A stretch of DNA of 64,000 nucleotides. Origin: Psychromonas sp. MME1 (GTDB lineage Bacteria; Pseudomonadota; Gammaproteobacteria; Enterobacterales; Psychromonadaceae). The stretch is from NCBI RefSeq assembly GCF_041080865.1, contig NZ_CP160906.1:2046001-2110000 (forward strand), given 5' to 3'. Shown one piece after another: positions 27,452-37,540 of the stretch (position 1 is the first letter of the stretch; every line of letters starts with the position of its first letter). Position numbers and translations under genes: made by a program. The notes below the pieces were generated by a model. It did no database searches. It was given only the letters and a program-made list of their open reading frames with translations, and had not been told where the DNA came from.

Positions 27452-27480
27452 TAAAAAAACCGCAAAAATGCGGTTTTTTA
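27452..27480. terminator. Bidirectional terminator downstream of tkt
   Basis: A stem AAAAAACCGCA/TGCGGTTTTTT with an AAAA loop lies 24 bases past the tkt stop on the leftward strand. Confidence 0.88.
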
Positions 27481-27503
27481 TCGTTCACGAGGTTAAAGTA
27501 ACA

Positions 27504-29493
27504 TTATAAAGTGTTGGCAGTATCTACGACATTTTTAACCGTAAAGCCAAACATCTCAAATAGTTGTTCAGCAGGCGCTGACTCACCAAATGTTGTCATT
27601 CCAATCACTTTACCGTTTAAGCCTACATATTTGTACCAGTAATCAGCAATACCCGCTTCAATAGCAACGCGTTTTGTCACATTTGCCGGTAATACAGATT
27701 CTTTATATTCAGCACTCTGTTTTTCAAACAGGTCTGTACAAGGTAGTGATACAACACGTACTGCTTTGCCCTGTGCAGTCAACTCAGCAGCCGCTTGCAT
27801 CGCCAACTCAACTTCAGAGCCTGTAGCGATAAGAATGATTTCAGCAGGCGTTGCAGAGTCTAGTAAGACATAACCACCTTTGGCAACATCGGCTAATTGC
27901 TGCGCATCACGCGCTTGTGGTTTTAGGTTTTGACGACTAAAGATAAGCGAGGTCGGGCCATCAACGCGCTCAATCGCTGTTTTCCATGCCACAGCAGACT
28001 CAACACTGTCACATGGGCGCCATGTGCTCATGTTTGGTGTCAAACGTAAGCTTGCAATTTGCTCAACAGGTTGATGTGTCGGGCCATCTTCGCCTAAACC
28101 AATTGAATCATGGGTAAAGACTTGAATCGCACGTTGCTTCATTAATGCAGACATACGTAAGCCATTACGCGCGTATTCCATGAACATCAAGAATGTTGCA
28201 CCGAATGGAATGAAACCTTTATGCAGCGCCATACCATTTACAATGGCAGACATCGCAAACTCACGCACGCCATAATGTAAGTAGTTACCCGATGCATCAT
28301 CGGCAGTGATCGCTTTTGTGCCAGACCACATGGTCAAGTTTGATGGCGCTAAATCCGCCGATCCACCTAACATTTCAGGCAACATCGCAGAGAATGCTTC
28401 GATACAGTTTTGTGATGCTTTACGTGTCGCGATATTATCAGAATGCGCTTGTAAATCAGCAATGTATTGCGTTGATTTAACGTCCCAATCACTCGGCAAT
28501 TCATTGTTAATACGACGTTTATATTCAGCAGCAAGCTCCGGATAAGCGGCCGCATAGGCTGCGAATTTTTCATTCCAAGAAGCTTCTTCAGCCAAGCCTT
28601 GCTCTTTATTATTCCAAGCCGCGTAAATATCAGCAGGAATTTCAAAGTCTCCGTAGTTCCAACCTAATGCTTCACGAGTAGCAATAACTTCAGCCGCACC
28701 AAGCGGTGCACCATGACAGTCATGTGTACCTTGTTTGTTTGGAGAACCAAAACCAATAATCGTTTTACAACAAATCATCGTCGGTTTGCTTGTTTCAGCT
28801 TGAGCCGCTTCAATAGCTGCTTGAATTTCAGCACTGTTATGGCCATCAACAGAAATTACTTGCCAACCATAAGCTTCGAAACGAGCAGGCGTATCATCGC
28901 TAAACCAACCTTCAACCTCACCATCGATGGAGATACCGTTATCATCCCAGAATGCAATCAGCTTACCTAAACCCAATGTGCCAGCTAAAGAGCAGGCTTC
29001 ATGAGAAATACCTTCCATTAAACAGCCATCACCTAAGAAAGTGTAGGTGTAATGGTCAACAATATCATGACCTTCACGGTTAAATTGTGCCGCTAACGCT
29101 TTTTCAGCAATCGCCATACCAACAGCATTAGTAATACCTTGTCCTAATGGACCTGGTTGTTGTTTCAACACCGGCTGTATAGCCATATTCAGGGTGACCT
29201 GGTGTTTTTGAATGTAATTGGCGGAATGATTTAATATCTTCAATAGAGAGATCGTAACCCGTTAAATGTAATAACGAATAAATCAGCATTGAACCATGAC
29301 CATTAGAGAGAATAAAACGATCGCGATCAGCCCATTGTGGGTTGCTTGGATTATGTTTTAAAAAGTGACGCCATAAAACTTCAGCGATATCAGCCATCCC
29401 CATCGGTGCACCGGGGTGACCAGAGTTTGATTTTTGAATGGCGTCCATACTAAGGGCTCGAATTGCGTTAGCTAACTCTTGACGAGAAGGCAT
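27504..29493 (-). pseudogene. tkt: Transketolase, broken by a one-base insertion
   Basis: Two overlapping frames give a full transketolase. The first (ATG 29493) has [35 protein letters not shown] and runs to [10 protein letters not shown], then goes off frame; the second resumes at [18 protein letters not shown]. The shift is at about 29155-29156, where one extra base in ACAACCAGG explains it (ACA-ACA-GGT expected). Restored length is 662 residues, matching E. coli TktA at 663. TPP-binding ([13 protein letters not shown]) and the [12 protein letters not shown] region are intact. It links the pentose phosphate pathway to glycolysis. A real break would be costly, so sequence error is likely. 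The ORF start at 29243 is not a gene start. Confidence 0.93.
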
Positions 29494-29717
29494 TTGTTTC
29501 TCCTGATTTGGGTGTAGTGAAATTCAATTACGGCTATTATTTGTAATATAAATAAGGATTATCCCAAATGAACTAGGTCACTGGCAATGAAAAAAGCAAC
29601 AAATTCATCACATATTTTCATAAATCACTCGATGTGGGCAAGTTACCTTATCAAATCCCCCTCTATTGAATAAATTGCAAACTAATTTAGCTAAAATTGA
29701 CAGCTTACAAAATAAAA

Positions 29718-29742
29718 GAAAAAGCGGCTTTCGCCGCCTTTA
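29718..29742 (-). terminator. Terminator after the DUF6572 gene
   Basis: On the minus strand AAAGGCGGC, GAAA loop, GCCGCTTT are followed by a T-rich tract. It lies about 14 bases past the stop of the leftward DUF6572 gene. Confidence 0.8.
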
Positions 29743-29755
29743 TGATGAACAGTTG

Positions 29756-30106
29756 CTAACTTTGCTGCTCTGCATAGCCATGCTCTTTATTGGGTCCAAA
29801 TACAAACACGATGTTTTTTTCCAATAGAATTTGCGATGTTTTATCAAAAAAAGTAATCGCTTCACTCGTTGGCATATGTTTTAAAATCAACTCAATCGCG
29901 ATATCAAACCCTTTACTATCGGGAAATGATTTATATAGCTCACCGGATTCAATAAAAAATAGGTAAGTATTAATTTTCTCCTGCAGAGTAAAAAGATGAA
30001 CATTGTCCTGATCCCACAATAAGGGATCGATAATAGTTAAAAAAACGCGTTTTACTTCTTTTTCTATGCCAATGGCATCAATACAGGCTGTATCCACTAC
30101 ACTCAT
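29756..30106 (-). CDS. DUF6572-type protein of unknown function
   Basis: A 116-residue soluble protein without signal or membrane segment. It begins with the DUF6572-like VDTACIDAIGI motif and has the LFTLQEKINTYLFFIESGELY block (about 40-60), followed by a region of short strands. The family is widespread but uncharacterised. It follows glpE by 17 bases on the same strand, suggesting a two-gene operon; no function can be inferred from that pairing alone. Confidence 0.7.
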   Translation of the reverse strand: MSVVDTACIDAIGIEKEVKRVFLTIIDPLLWDQDNVHLFTLQEKINTYLFFIESGELYKSFPDSKGFDIAIELILKHMPTSEAITFFDKTSQILLEKNIVFVFGPNKEHGYAEQQS

Positions 30107-30123
30107 GTTTATACCTTTACACC

Positions 30124-30438
30124 TTATTCATTTAGCGGCTCAATCACTCGCCAGTCAGCAAAACCACCATTAACACTATAAACATCCAGATAGCCCTGCT
30201 CGCTGAGATAATGCGCCACACCTTTACTACTATTACCATGATAACAAATAACAAAGACGGGTGTCTTAACATCAACCTCTGCAATAAACTGGGCAATGCT
30301 ATTATTGGTGAGATGAAAAGCCCCTTCTACGTGGTCATTTGCAAAGGAGCGTTCATCACGGATATCCACCACTTGGATATTTTCCGTCGCTAAACGCTGA
30401 TAAGCATCATAGGCACTTATTAATTTAAACTGTGACAT
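30124..30438 (-). CDS. glpE: Thiosulfate sulfurtransferase (single-domain rhodanese)
   Basis: A 104-residue rhodanese. The active-site loop is CYHGNSS, with the catalytic cysteine near residue 65, the exact GlpE-type loop. DIRDERSFANDHVEGAFHL is the substrate-side motif. It transfers sulfur from thiosulfate to cyanide or thioredoxin in the cytoplasm. In enterics it is in the glpEGR operon, but glpG is not next to it here. Confidence 0.93.
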   Translation of the reverse strand: MSQFKLISAYDAYQRLATENIQVVDIRDERSFANDHVEGAFHLTNNSIAQFIAEVDVKTPVFVICYHGNSSKGVAHYLSEQGYLDVYSVNGGFADWRVIEPLNE

Positions 30439-30615
30439 GTTCCCTAAAACCTGTAAAAATCCTACATAATTTACATTATTGCAACAAATACCCTTCCATT
30501 ACCAGTAAATTTTGCAACACATAATGCACGATTAACCCACGCATAAAACCAGATCACGTGTTAATATAAAGCGTTATGAATTGGCTAAAATGCGACGTAG
30601 AACCGAGGAGATGAG

Positions 30616-31566
30616 ATGTTTATAGTAACAGGCGGTGCAGGCTTTATTGGTAGTAATATTATCAAATCATTAAATGACCGTGGAATTACTGAGATCCTTG
30701 TTGTTGATGATCTCACCGATGGCACCAAATTTGTCAATATCGTTGATTTACAAATTATGGACTACATGGACAAAGATGAATTTATCAATCAGATTGTATC
30801 TGGCCAAGATTTTGGTGATATAGAGGCGATTTTTCATGAAGGGGCATGTTCTGCAACTACTGAGTGGAATGGCAAGTTCATGATGGAAAATAATTATGAA
30901 TACTCAAAAGATCTACTCCATTACTGCATAGAACGAGATATTCCTTTTCTATACGCATCATCTGCTGCAACCTATGGTGGTAATGACACTTTCAAAGAGG
31001 AACTCGCCTTTGAAAAACCGCTCAACGTGTATGGCTACTCAAAGTTCCAATTTGATCAATATGTTCGTAATCTCTGGGCAGATGCCAAAGCACACGGCGA
31101 AATATTGCCGCAAATTGTTGGTTTTCGCTATTTCAACGTCTACGGGCCTCGAGAACAACATAAAGGCAGTATGGCAAGTGTTGCATTCCACCTTAACAAT
31201 CAGCTCAACGCAGGTGAAAATGCAAAATTGTTTGAAGGTGACCACAAACGTGATTTCATCTATGTTAGTGATGTTTGTAAAGTTAATTTATGGTTCTTTG
31301 ATAACAACATCTCGGGAATCTATAATCTCAGCACCGGTAAAGCTGAATCGTTCTTAGAAGTGGGGAAAGCCGTTGTTAGCTATCATAATGAAAAATTAGG
31401 CAATACGGGCACTATTCAACGCATCCCATTCCCCGACCATCTCAAGGGGCGTTACCAGAGTTTTACCGAAGCGGATTTAACAAAGTTACGAGCTGCTGGC
31501 TATGAGGGTGAGTTTAAATCAGTCGCACAAGGTGTCATGGAATACATGACTATCTTAAATGAATAA
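30616..31566 (+). CDS. hldD: ADP-L-glycero-D-manno-heptose 6-epimerase
   Basis: A 316-residue short-chain dehydrogenase-type epimerase. The NADP-binding GGAGFIGSN is at residues 6-14, and the YxxxK pair is in [10 protein letters not shown] near residue 140. The family-specific SSAATYG and [18 protein letters not shown] blocks identify HldD. It makes the ADP-L-D-heptose donor used by heptosyltransferases such as WaaF downstream. An ACCGAGGAGA ribosome site precedes the ATG. First gene of the rightward LPS core locus. Confidence 0.96.
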   Translation: MFIVTGGAGFIGSNIIKSLNDRGITEILVVDDLTDGTKFVNIVDLQIMDYMDKDEFINQIVSGQDFGDIEAIFHEGACSATTEWNGKFMMENNYEYSKDLLHYCIERDIPFLYASSAATYGGNDTFKEELAFEKPLNVYGYSKFQFDQYVRNLWADAKAHGEILPQIVGFRYFNVYGPREQHKGSMASVAFHLNNQLNAGENAKLFEGDHKRDFIYVSDVCKVNLWFFDNNISGIYNLSTGKAESFLEVGKAVVSYHNEKLGNTGTIQRIPFPDHLKGRYQSFTEADLTKLRAAGYEGEFKSVAQGVMEYMTILNE

Positions 31567-31657
31567 GCTCCAAGTTTCATTCACAGAAATTTCCCAATTG
31601 AATACCCTCACTTGGGAAATGCTTTCACATAAATTTAAATATAAATTAAGATAATTG

Positions 31658-32866
31658 ATGAAATCTCAACATAGCAGTCAACAAGCCATTACATTCGTGC
31701 AAAATTTTTTGCTTCACCTACCTCTGTTATGGATGTTTTCAGGGTTAATGATGCTTCAAGATGGCCGTTCAATCATGACTCGCATTCTTGTCGTTGCCGT
31801 TATAACGGCTATCTATATTGGTCGAAAGTCAATTTTTTCAGGCACTTATAAAGACAAAAAAAATCGCTATTTTATTTTTTTTATTGGTTTAAATATTATC
31901 TATTTGTTGCTAAGCAAAGTTATTCATCATGTCGATCATGGATTTATTCGCACCCTATTTGTTTCATCACTCTATTTTTATTTTTATCCCGTTAATCGAT
32001 ACCATATTAATTGGTTAAAAGCCTCAATTCTTATTGGTACTACCCTATTAGCCTGTTTTGCCTATTGGCAAGCGTTCCTATTAGGTATTACACGCATTGG
32101 TGAACCGATGAATGCAATCCCCTTTGCCACATGCTGTATGTTACTCTCTATTAGTGCCGCACTAATAGCCAATAATACGCAGTGTAGAAAAGAATTTATT
32201 ATTTTTACACTCGCTAGCCTCGTCGCTTTATTTTGTACGTTTTTAACGGGGACGCGGGGGGTGCTAATAGCCATCATCCCTTGTTTATTAATAATAAACT
32301 TACATAAAAAGATAAATTTAAAAGTGGGCGGTACACTTATTCTGCTGTTGATAATGGTCGCAATCGCCAATCAACGCGTATTAACAACCATGTGGCAAAG
32401 AACGGCAAATGAGATACAGAATATCTCTAATGACAATTTAAATACCTCAGTAGGATTAAGGTTACAATTTTGGAAAAGCGCCATCTATACCATCAATGAT
32501 CATCCATTTTTAGGCGTCGGAACTAAAGCATTTCGCAATGAGATAAGCAAACAATATGAACAAGGGCTCACCAGTGAAGAGGTCGTTAAATTTAATCCGA
32601 TGCACTACCATAATCAATTTATTGATACGACAGTGAAAACGGGCTTTATTGGTTTACTGCTTATGTTATCTATTTTTCTTTACTGTTTATACCTTGCCTT
32701 GATCAGCAAGGTATGCGAAACACTCCCGATAACGATGATTATTGCATCCCTTGGTATTGCCGCGTTAACCGATGTTCCCTTTGCCCATTTACCGGTCGTT
32801 TATCTACTATTTATGCTTTTATTTCTCGGAATTAATAATTTATTTAATACAAAAACAGTGGTATAA
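31658..32866 (+). CDS. waaL: O-antigen ligase family protein
   Basis: About 402 residues with about ten to twelve hydrophobic segments. The Wzy_C ligase region includes TGTRGVLIAIIP near residue 195 and a long periplasmic loop with a HYHNQFIDTTVKTGFIGLL motif after residue 308. It would join O-antigen or other polymer to the lipid A-core in the periplasm. The ATG is at 31658; an upstream TTG at 31655 only adds one residue. It lies between hldD and a GT4 gene with a short gap. WaaL and Wzy families resemble each other, so a polymerase role is an alternative. Confidence 0.82.
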   Translation: MKSQHSSQQAITFVQNFLLHLPLLWMFSGLMMLQDGRSIMTRILVVAVITAIYIGRKSIFSGTYKDKKNRYFIFFIGLNIIYLLLSKVIHHVDHGFIRTLFVSSLYFYFYPVNRYHINWLKASILIGTTLLACFAYWQAFLLGITRIGEPMNAIPFATCCMLLSISAALIANNTQCRKEFIIFTLASLVALFCTFLTGTRGVLIAIIPCLLIINLHKKINLKVGGTLILLLIMVAIANQRVLTTMWQRTANEIQNISNDNLNTSVGLRLQFWKSAIYTINDHPFLGVGTKAFRNEISKQYEQGLTSEEVVKFNPMHYHNQFIDTTVKTGFIGLLLMLSIFLYCLYLALISKVCETLPITMIIASLGIAALTDVPFAHLPVVYLLFMLLFLGINNLFNTKTVV

Positions 32867-32869
32867 AAT

Positions 32870-33958
32870 ATGAAAATTCTTATTCATAGCTCCTATCGGG
32901 ATGCTTGGAACAGTGTTCGCCCAGAAGCAGAAATGTTTATCGAAATGGCAAAGATGGGCCATGAAATAACCATTGTCACGCAGGGTGATGCCGAATACGT
33001 GTCGCGCTTTCGTGAGCATAATATCAATATCATTGATTGTTACCCAACGCGTAAAATTTGCTGTCGTACTATTAAAACCATACGTAATGAAATGCGTAAT
33101 GATGACTACGATATAGTGTACGCGATGAATTCGAAAACTATTCCGAATGCCGCATTCGCTTGCCTGGGTTTTAAAGCAAAACTGATCGCCTATCGAGGCA
33201 CCGTTGGAGGCTTATATCGCCACGACCCAACGGCTTATTTAACGCAGCTAAATCCTCGCGTGAATGGTATATCCTGTGTTGCCAAAGCCGTGCAAGAAGA
33301 TGTGCAGAAACAGGTGTGGAAAAACAAAAAAAACGTGGTCACTATTTATAAAGGCCACGATCCAAAATGGTTCAAAGATACCCCTTCAGATTTGAGTGAG
33401 TTTGCCATTAAGAAAGAGGATTTTGTCGCCATTTGCGTTGCCAATGCCCGACCAAGTAAAGGGGTCGCTGTACTTCTAGAAGCGGTTAATCAACTTGCTG
33501 ATTATAGCAATTTTCACCTACTCGTGGTTGGTCGCGATTTAGATAAGTCTCCTTATAGCGAATTAATTGCCAATAATGCCATGAGAGCACGCATTCACGT
33601 GGCCGGATATCGTAATGACGTGCCGGGATTAATGGCGGCAGCAGATCTGCAAATACAACCTTCAATCAGCGGGGAAGGCTTACCGAAAACGGTGATTGAA
33701 GGGATGGCTTATGCATTACCCTCAATAGTAACCACAACGGGTGGCTCTCCAGAATTAGTTAAGGATGGCGAGAGTGGTTTTATTATCCCAAGCAAGGATG
33801 TCAATGCACTCGCTGCCAAAATAAAGTTCTTTGTAGAAAATCCCAATGCAACTAAAGAGATGGGAATAAAAGCACAGCAATTTATGCATCAAGAATTTTC
33901 CTTAGCAAAAACAGTTGAGAAGCACTTACATTTTTTTGCTTCCCTTATAAATAATTAA
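32870..33958 (+). CDS. Glycosyltransferase family 4
   Basis: A 362-residue GT-B enzyme starting 4 bases after waaL. The C-terminal GT4 domain has VANARPSKGVAVLLEAVNQL near residue 190 and the EGLPKTVIEGMAYALPSI E-x7-E motif near residue 265, which binds the nucleotide-sugar donor. The substrate sugar cannot be inferred. Position after waaL suggests a core or O-antigen-linked role. Confidence 0.87.
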   Translation: MKILIHSSYRDAWNSVRPEAEMFIEMAKMGHEITIVTQGDAEYVSRFREHNINIIDCYPTRKICCRTIKTIRNEMRNDDYDIVYAMNSKTIPNAAFACLGFKAKLIAYRGTVGGLYRHDPTAYLTQLNPRVNGISCVAKAVQEDVQKQVWKNKKNVVTIYKGHDPKWFKDTPSDLSEFAIKKEDFVAICVANARPSKGVAVLLEAVNQLADYSNFHLLVVGRDLDKSPYSELIANNAMRARIHVAGYRNDVPGLMAAADLQIQPSISGEGLPKTVIEGMAYALPSIVTTTGGSPELVKDGESGFIIPSKDVNALAAKIKFFVENPNATKEMGIKAQQFMHQEFSLAKTVEKHLHFFASLINN

Positions 33959-33972
33959 TTATCTGATTTATT

Positions 33973-35055
33973 ATGAAAAAGCAAAAAATCAACCTTATAA
34001 AAAACATTAAATACAAATTCTTATTTTGGTTTTTCAAACGTATTGCAACGCCAATACAGCCGATTGAAAATGAACAAAAACAACGATTGTTAATTATATC
34101 CTATGATGCAATTGGCGACACCGTGGCTACTGCCCCTCTGTTTCATGCTATAAAAAAAGCCAGGCCTGAATGGTCTGTTGATTTTATATGCAGAGATAGA
34201 AACATTGATATAATTAAAAATCATAGCGCTATAGATGTGATTTGGAATATTAACTTTCAGGCCAAACCGCTGTCATTAAATAAACAAGATAAATTGGCAC
34301 TACAAACATTATACAAACAAAAGTACGATAAGGTTTTATACCTTGGTCAAGCAATGAAGTGGCCAGTTTTTTACCGTATCCTAAAGCTACACGCTAATGA
34401 ACGTTTAGCATTGCCAGTAAAAGGGTTAAGCGAGAGGGGAATAGACCTGATTGGATCAAATGTGTTCCATCGCTATATCGGTAAAAACCGCGATGAGACA
34501 CGACAATTTACCAAAAGAATGGTATCAATTCTCCCCGATATCGGCATAGAAGGAAGTGGTGAATTTAATTATGATTTGAATATTCCGAGAAAGGTAATAA
34601 TAAAACAAGTTGCTGATAATTCAATATTGTTCAATCCATGCGGCACACAATCAGGTAATACATTATCTGCAGATAAATCAGATGAAATTATTAATGCACT
34701 CATTGAGCATGGCTATCAGGTGTATGTATTTGCAAGAGATGAAGTCAGAAAATGCTTAACAGAAAATGCCATAAGTAAACTTAACTTTATTTCAAGTACA
34801 TCAATTATCGATGCGTGTAACGCCATTATGGATATCGGATTAACAGCGACAACGGATACATCCATCGGCCATATTTCATCGGCTTTAGGTATTAAAACCG
34901 TTATTATTAGAGCAGATGAAGCGTGGCGTGCGGATGGTGATCCCTTATCTGGAAATGCGCTAATTGCAGCAGCGGAAAATAACGGCACTATTGAAGATGT
35001 CAGCATAGACAAAATCATCAATTTAGTGCAATTACATCGCAGCAAAGAAAAATAG
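33973..35055 (+). CDS. Glycosyltransferase family 9 (heptosyltransferase-like)
   Basis: A 360-residue GT9 protein with the N-terminal ISYDAIGDTVATAPLFHAIK signature (about residue 44) and a C-terminal TTDTSIGHISSALGIKTVII motif. A basic, hydrophobic N-terminal stretch (about 1-30) may hold it at the inner membrane face. It transfers a heptose or related sugar to the LPS core; which one is not determinable. It ends the first rightward run and is convergent with the next GT4. Confidence 0.84.
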   Translation: MKKQKINLIKNIKYKFLFWFFKRIATPIQPIENEQKQRLLIISYDAIGDTVATAPLFHAIKKARPEWSVDFICRDRNIDIIKNHSAIDVIWNINFQAKPLSLNKQDKLALQTLYKQKYDKVLYLGQAMKWPVFYRILKLHANERLALPVKGLSERGIDLIGSNVFHRYIGKNRDETRQFTKRMVSILPDIGIEGSGEFNYDLNIPRKVIIKQVADNSILFNPCGTQSGNTLSADKSDEIINALIEHGYQVYVFARDEVRKCLTENAISKLNFISSTSIIDACNAIMDIGLTATTDTSIGHISSALGIKTVIIRADEAWRADGDPLSGNALIAAAENNGTIEDVSIDKIINLVQLHRSKEK

Positions 35056-35122
35056 TAGCAGTATATTTATTCTACATAAATATTTTATTACAACGCAGAT
35101 TGGTGATAGTCCCTTAACCTAA

Positions 35123-35138
35123 GGGGCTAGCTAGCCCC
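35123..35138. repeat. 16-base perfect palindrome between convergent glycosyltransferase genes
   Basis: GGGGCTAGCTAGCCCC has no loop bases and lies 68 bases after the GT9 stop. It has no T-run. It may be a protein-binding site or part of a weak terminator; nothing else is recognised between 35056 and 35181. Confidence 0.5.
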
Positions 35139-35181
35139 CCTGCGTTACCTGATGTATTGTTCTGCTATCTGCGCTAGCGCC

Positions 35182-36288
35182 TTAATTTTCATTGCTTTTT
35201 ATCAAATTACGCTGCTTTAAATATGCAACAAAGTGATCATAAACAGCCTGATTAGCATATTTTTGATATCCCTGAGCGTAACAAATTTTGCGAGGATCTT
35301 TAAGTGCAGCATCAATGCACCTTGCGATATTAGACGGGCAGTTATCTATAACCAAATGATCCGGCAAAAAATCACCCAAAATTTCCGCAGGCCCACTCGG
35401 GCAGCTTGTCGCCACCACGGGTGTTTCCATGATTAAAGATTCAATCATCACCGTAGGCAACCCCTCATGGTCTGAACATAATACCGATAATTCCGCTTGC
35501 TTAAGTAAAGGGTAAGGATTAACCATAAAATTGAGAAAAACAATTCTCGAGTCAATTTTTAAGGTTTTTGCATAATCGACCAGCTCAGCCTTAAGCTCTC
35601 CTTCACCGATGATCATTAACTTAATCTCTTTATCGTCCAATAAAGCAAAAGCCTCCAATAGACGGTCAACCCTTTTTTGCGCTACTAAACGTCCAATAAA
35701 AATAAGATATCGACCATTGATTGGGTTAATTATTTGCGGGTCCTCACCTTGTCGTTGCAAGGCGCGAATATCAAAGGGGTTAACAAGATTCACCACACTA
35801 CTTGCAACATTGGGTATGATGCGGTTAATAAAGTTTTGAATCCCCTTTGAGACCGTCAATACATGCCGTTTTGCTAAGGCATTTTTTAACTTCGCCCTAA
35901 AACGGTATTTTCTATACCAAGATTTATTATGGTAAGTATATTCATCGGAGTTATGGATATAAGCAATAAAACGAGGACCAGAACCCGCCGTTATTTTTAT
36001 TGTTTCGCTGTGGCTAGCAATGATGGCATCAAAAGTAGAGTGTGATTCTTTTTCAGTTAACCACGCAATGAATTGATGATGAACATTTTTTAAATTCAAA
36101 CCATGTACATTTTCTTGCTTGCTTAAAAATTCGACATTAATCGACGAGGCAACGGTTAATTCATGCTCATCGGTTACGGTTAATATAGTGACATGGTGTC
36201 CATGCTTAGCAATTTCTTCTGCTAAACGAATAGTCACAACCTGTACCCCTTCTATTTTTAAATCGCGGATAAAAAAACAGATATTCAC
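35182..36288 (-). CDS. Glycosyltransferase family 4
   Basis: A 368-residue GT4 enzyme. An N-terminal VQVVTIRLAEEIAKHGHHVTILT acceptor-side region precedes the C-terminal domain with FIGRLVAQKRVDRLLEAFALL near residue 195 and the DHEGLPTVMIESLIMETPVVA E-x7-E motif near residue 275. Start is a GTG overlapping the upstream GT9 stop by four bases (GTGA), so the two leftward genes are coupled. Substrate unknown. Confidence 0.86.
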   Translation of the reverse strand: MNICFFIRDLKIEGVQVVTIRLAEEIAKHGHHVTILTVTDEHELTVASSINVEFLSKQENVHGLNLKNVHHQFIAWLTEKESHSTFDAIIASHSETIKITAGSGPRFIAYIHNSDEYTYHNKSWYRKYRFRAKLKNALAKRHVLTVSKGIQNFINRIIPNVASSVVNLVNPFDIRALQRQGEDPQIINPINGRYLIFIGRLVAQKRVDRLLEAFALLDDKEIKLMIIGEGELKAELVDYAKTLKIDSRIVFLNFMVNPYPLLKQAELSVLCSDHEGLPTVMIESLIMETPVVATSCPSGPAEILGDFLPDHLVIDNCPSNIARCIDAALKDPRKICYAQGYQKYANQAVYDHFVAYLKQRNLIKSNEN

Positions 36289-37397
36289 AGCCCACTTCCT
36301 TGCAATAATTTTGCACGTGCTTGCATCAATTCATGCCAATCAAAGTGATTAACTGAAATGCGATCATGGCGATTTTTAGGCTGGGGGTTAAAAATAACTT
36401 GGCTACCTTTAGCCAGTGGCTTCCACTCTTCATAATTTCGTTGACTACCACCATAAATGGCCAATACAGGCGTATTCGTAGCACTAGCCATATGGACAAC
36501 GGAAGTATCTGGAGTAAAACAGTAATCAGCAAAAGTTAATAACGCTAAGGTATTGTTAATACTACAGGGGGTATCAATGTAAATGAGACGTTCAGGATGA
36601 CGACAACGCTGTTTTAAAGAGCGTAAAAAATCATTTTTCTCCGGCACTGGAATGAGTAGTAAATGGTCCTCGCCATTTTCCTCAGTCCAACGATTAACCA
36701 AACGCAATGCTTGCTCAAATGAGAAACAACGATTTTTCCCTGAACCAAAAAAGTTCATCGCCACTAAATAGCCTTTACTTTTTTTAGTTTGCTCAATAAT
36801 CGTCTGAAATTGTTTTGTTTCCTTTGCATAGTTTGGCAAGGGAAATTTATATGCAAAATTAGGCGTATCGATAAAGAGCTTGGCAACGGCATGATAACGC
36901 TGAAAAAAATTAACATACTTCTGTTCAATATGAACATTAAAAATATTGTAGCGCTGTTTTTCATAGCCCACATAATAAGAAGCATTTAATGAGTGTAACG
37001 CTAATAGCTCTTTTTCACTAAAACCATTGCTAATATCGATAACCACATCAAACATACCCGCATATTGTCTATAACTTCTCGCGGTTTGCATACTACGTCG
37101 TGGTGACTGAATAATATTAATATGACTCACTTCGTTTAACCAAGCGGCACTCGCATTTCCCGTTATCACACTCAATTTTAAATCGGGACGATATTGACTT
37201 AAACAATCAATAAGGGCGCTACACATCACGGCATCCCCCAACTTATTATCCCAACGTAATAAACAAACTGAACGCACATCCTTAAATGCCAGTTTACTGT
37301 TTGGCTTTTTATCCCATAAAAGCGAGAATAAATTCAGTTTTATCTCTTTTTTACTATTGCGAATAAACCGCCATATTAACTTTACCGTTCTGATCAT
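36285..37397 (-). CDS. Glycosyltransferase family 9 (heptosyltransferase-like)
   Basis: About 370 residues from ATG 37397; the frame also opens at a TTG five codons upstream. The GT9 signature appears as LLRWDNKLGDAVMCSALIDCL near residue 48, and the C-terminal TPDTSVVHMASATNTPVLAIYGG motif near residue 308. It heads a two-gene leftward unit with the overlapping GT4. This pair interrupts the otherwise rightward LPS locus. Acceptor sugar unknown. Confidence 0.85.
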   Translation of the reverse strand: MIRTVKLIWRFIRNSKKEIKLNLFSLLWDKKPNSKLAFKDVRSVCLLRWDNKLGDAVMCSALIDCLSQYRPDLKLSVITGNASAAWLNEVSHINIIQSPRRSMQTARSYRQYAGMFDVVIDISNGFSEKELLALHSLNASYYVGYEKQRYNIFNVHIEQKYVNFFQRYHAVAKLFIDTPNFAYKFPLPNYAKETKQFQTIIEQTKKSKGYLVAMNFFGSGKNRCFSFEQALRLVNRWTEENGEDHLLLIPVPEKNDFLRSLKQRCRHPERLIYIDTPCSINNTLALLTFADYCFTPDTSVVHMASATNTPVLAIYGGSQRNYEEWKPLAKGSQVIFNPQPKNRHDRISVNHFDWHELMQARAKLLQGSGL

Positions 37398-37540
37398 CTT
37401 GTTTCTATCCAATACGTGCAGTTAATCGGATTATTTCTATAAAGCAACTGCCAAAATAAAGATCTATTGTCTATTGTATATAATTTACAATAAACCCCTG
37501 CTATATTAGCACTTTTTAAATTTTTATTGGTAGAGAGTCT

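Larger units (their letters stand above)
26918..27503. other. 586-bp intergenic region upstream of pilE: repeat, long inverted repeat, terminator
   Basis: No credible gene. From left: a possible sigma-70 promoter for pilE on the minus strand (TTGAGT, 17 bases, TATATG near 26950-26985, weak), a diverged copy of the palindromic repeat (about 27078-27217), a filler of about 150 bp, a 26-bp-arm inverted repeat (27374-27436), and the tkt terminator. Confidence 0.7.

Noticed and set aside
26918-27503. Riboswitch or insertion-sequence remnant upstream of pilE
   Set aside because: No transposase fragment or recognised riboswitch motif is visible; only the repeat, the hairpin and the terminator can be supported.
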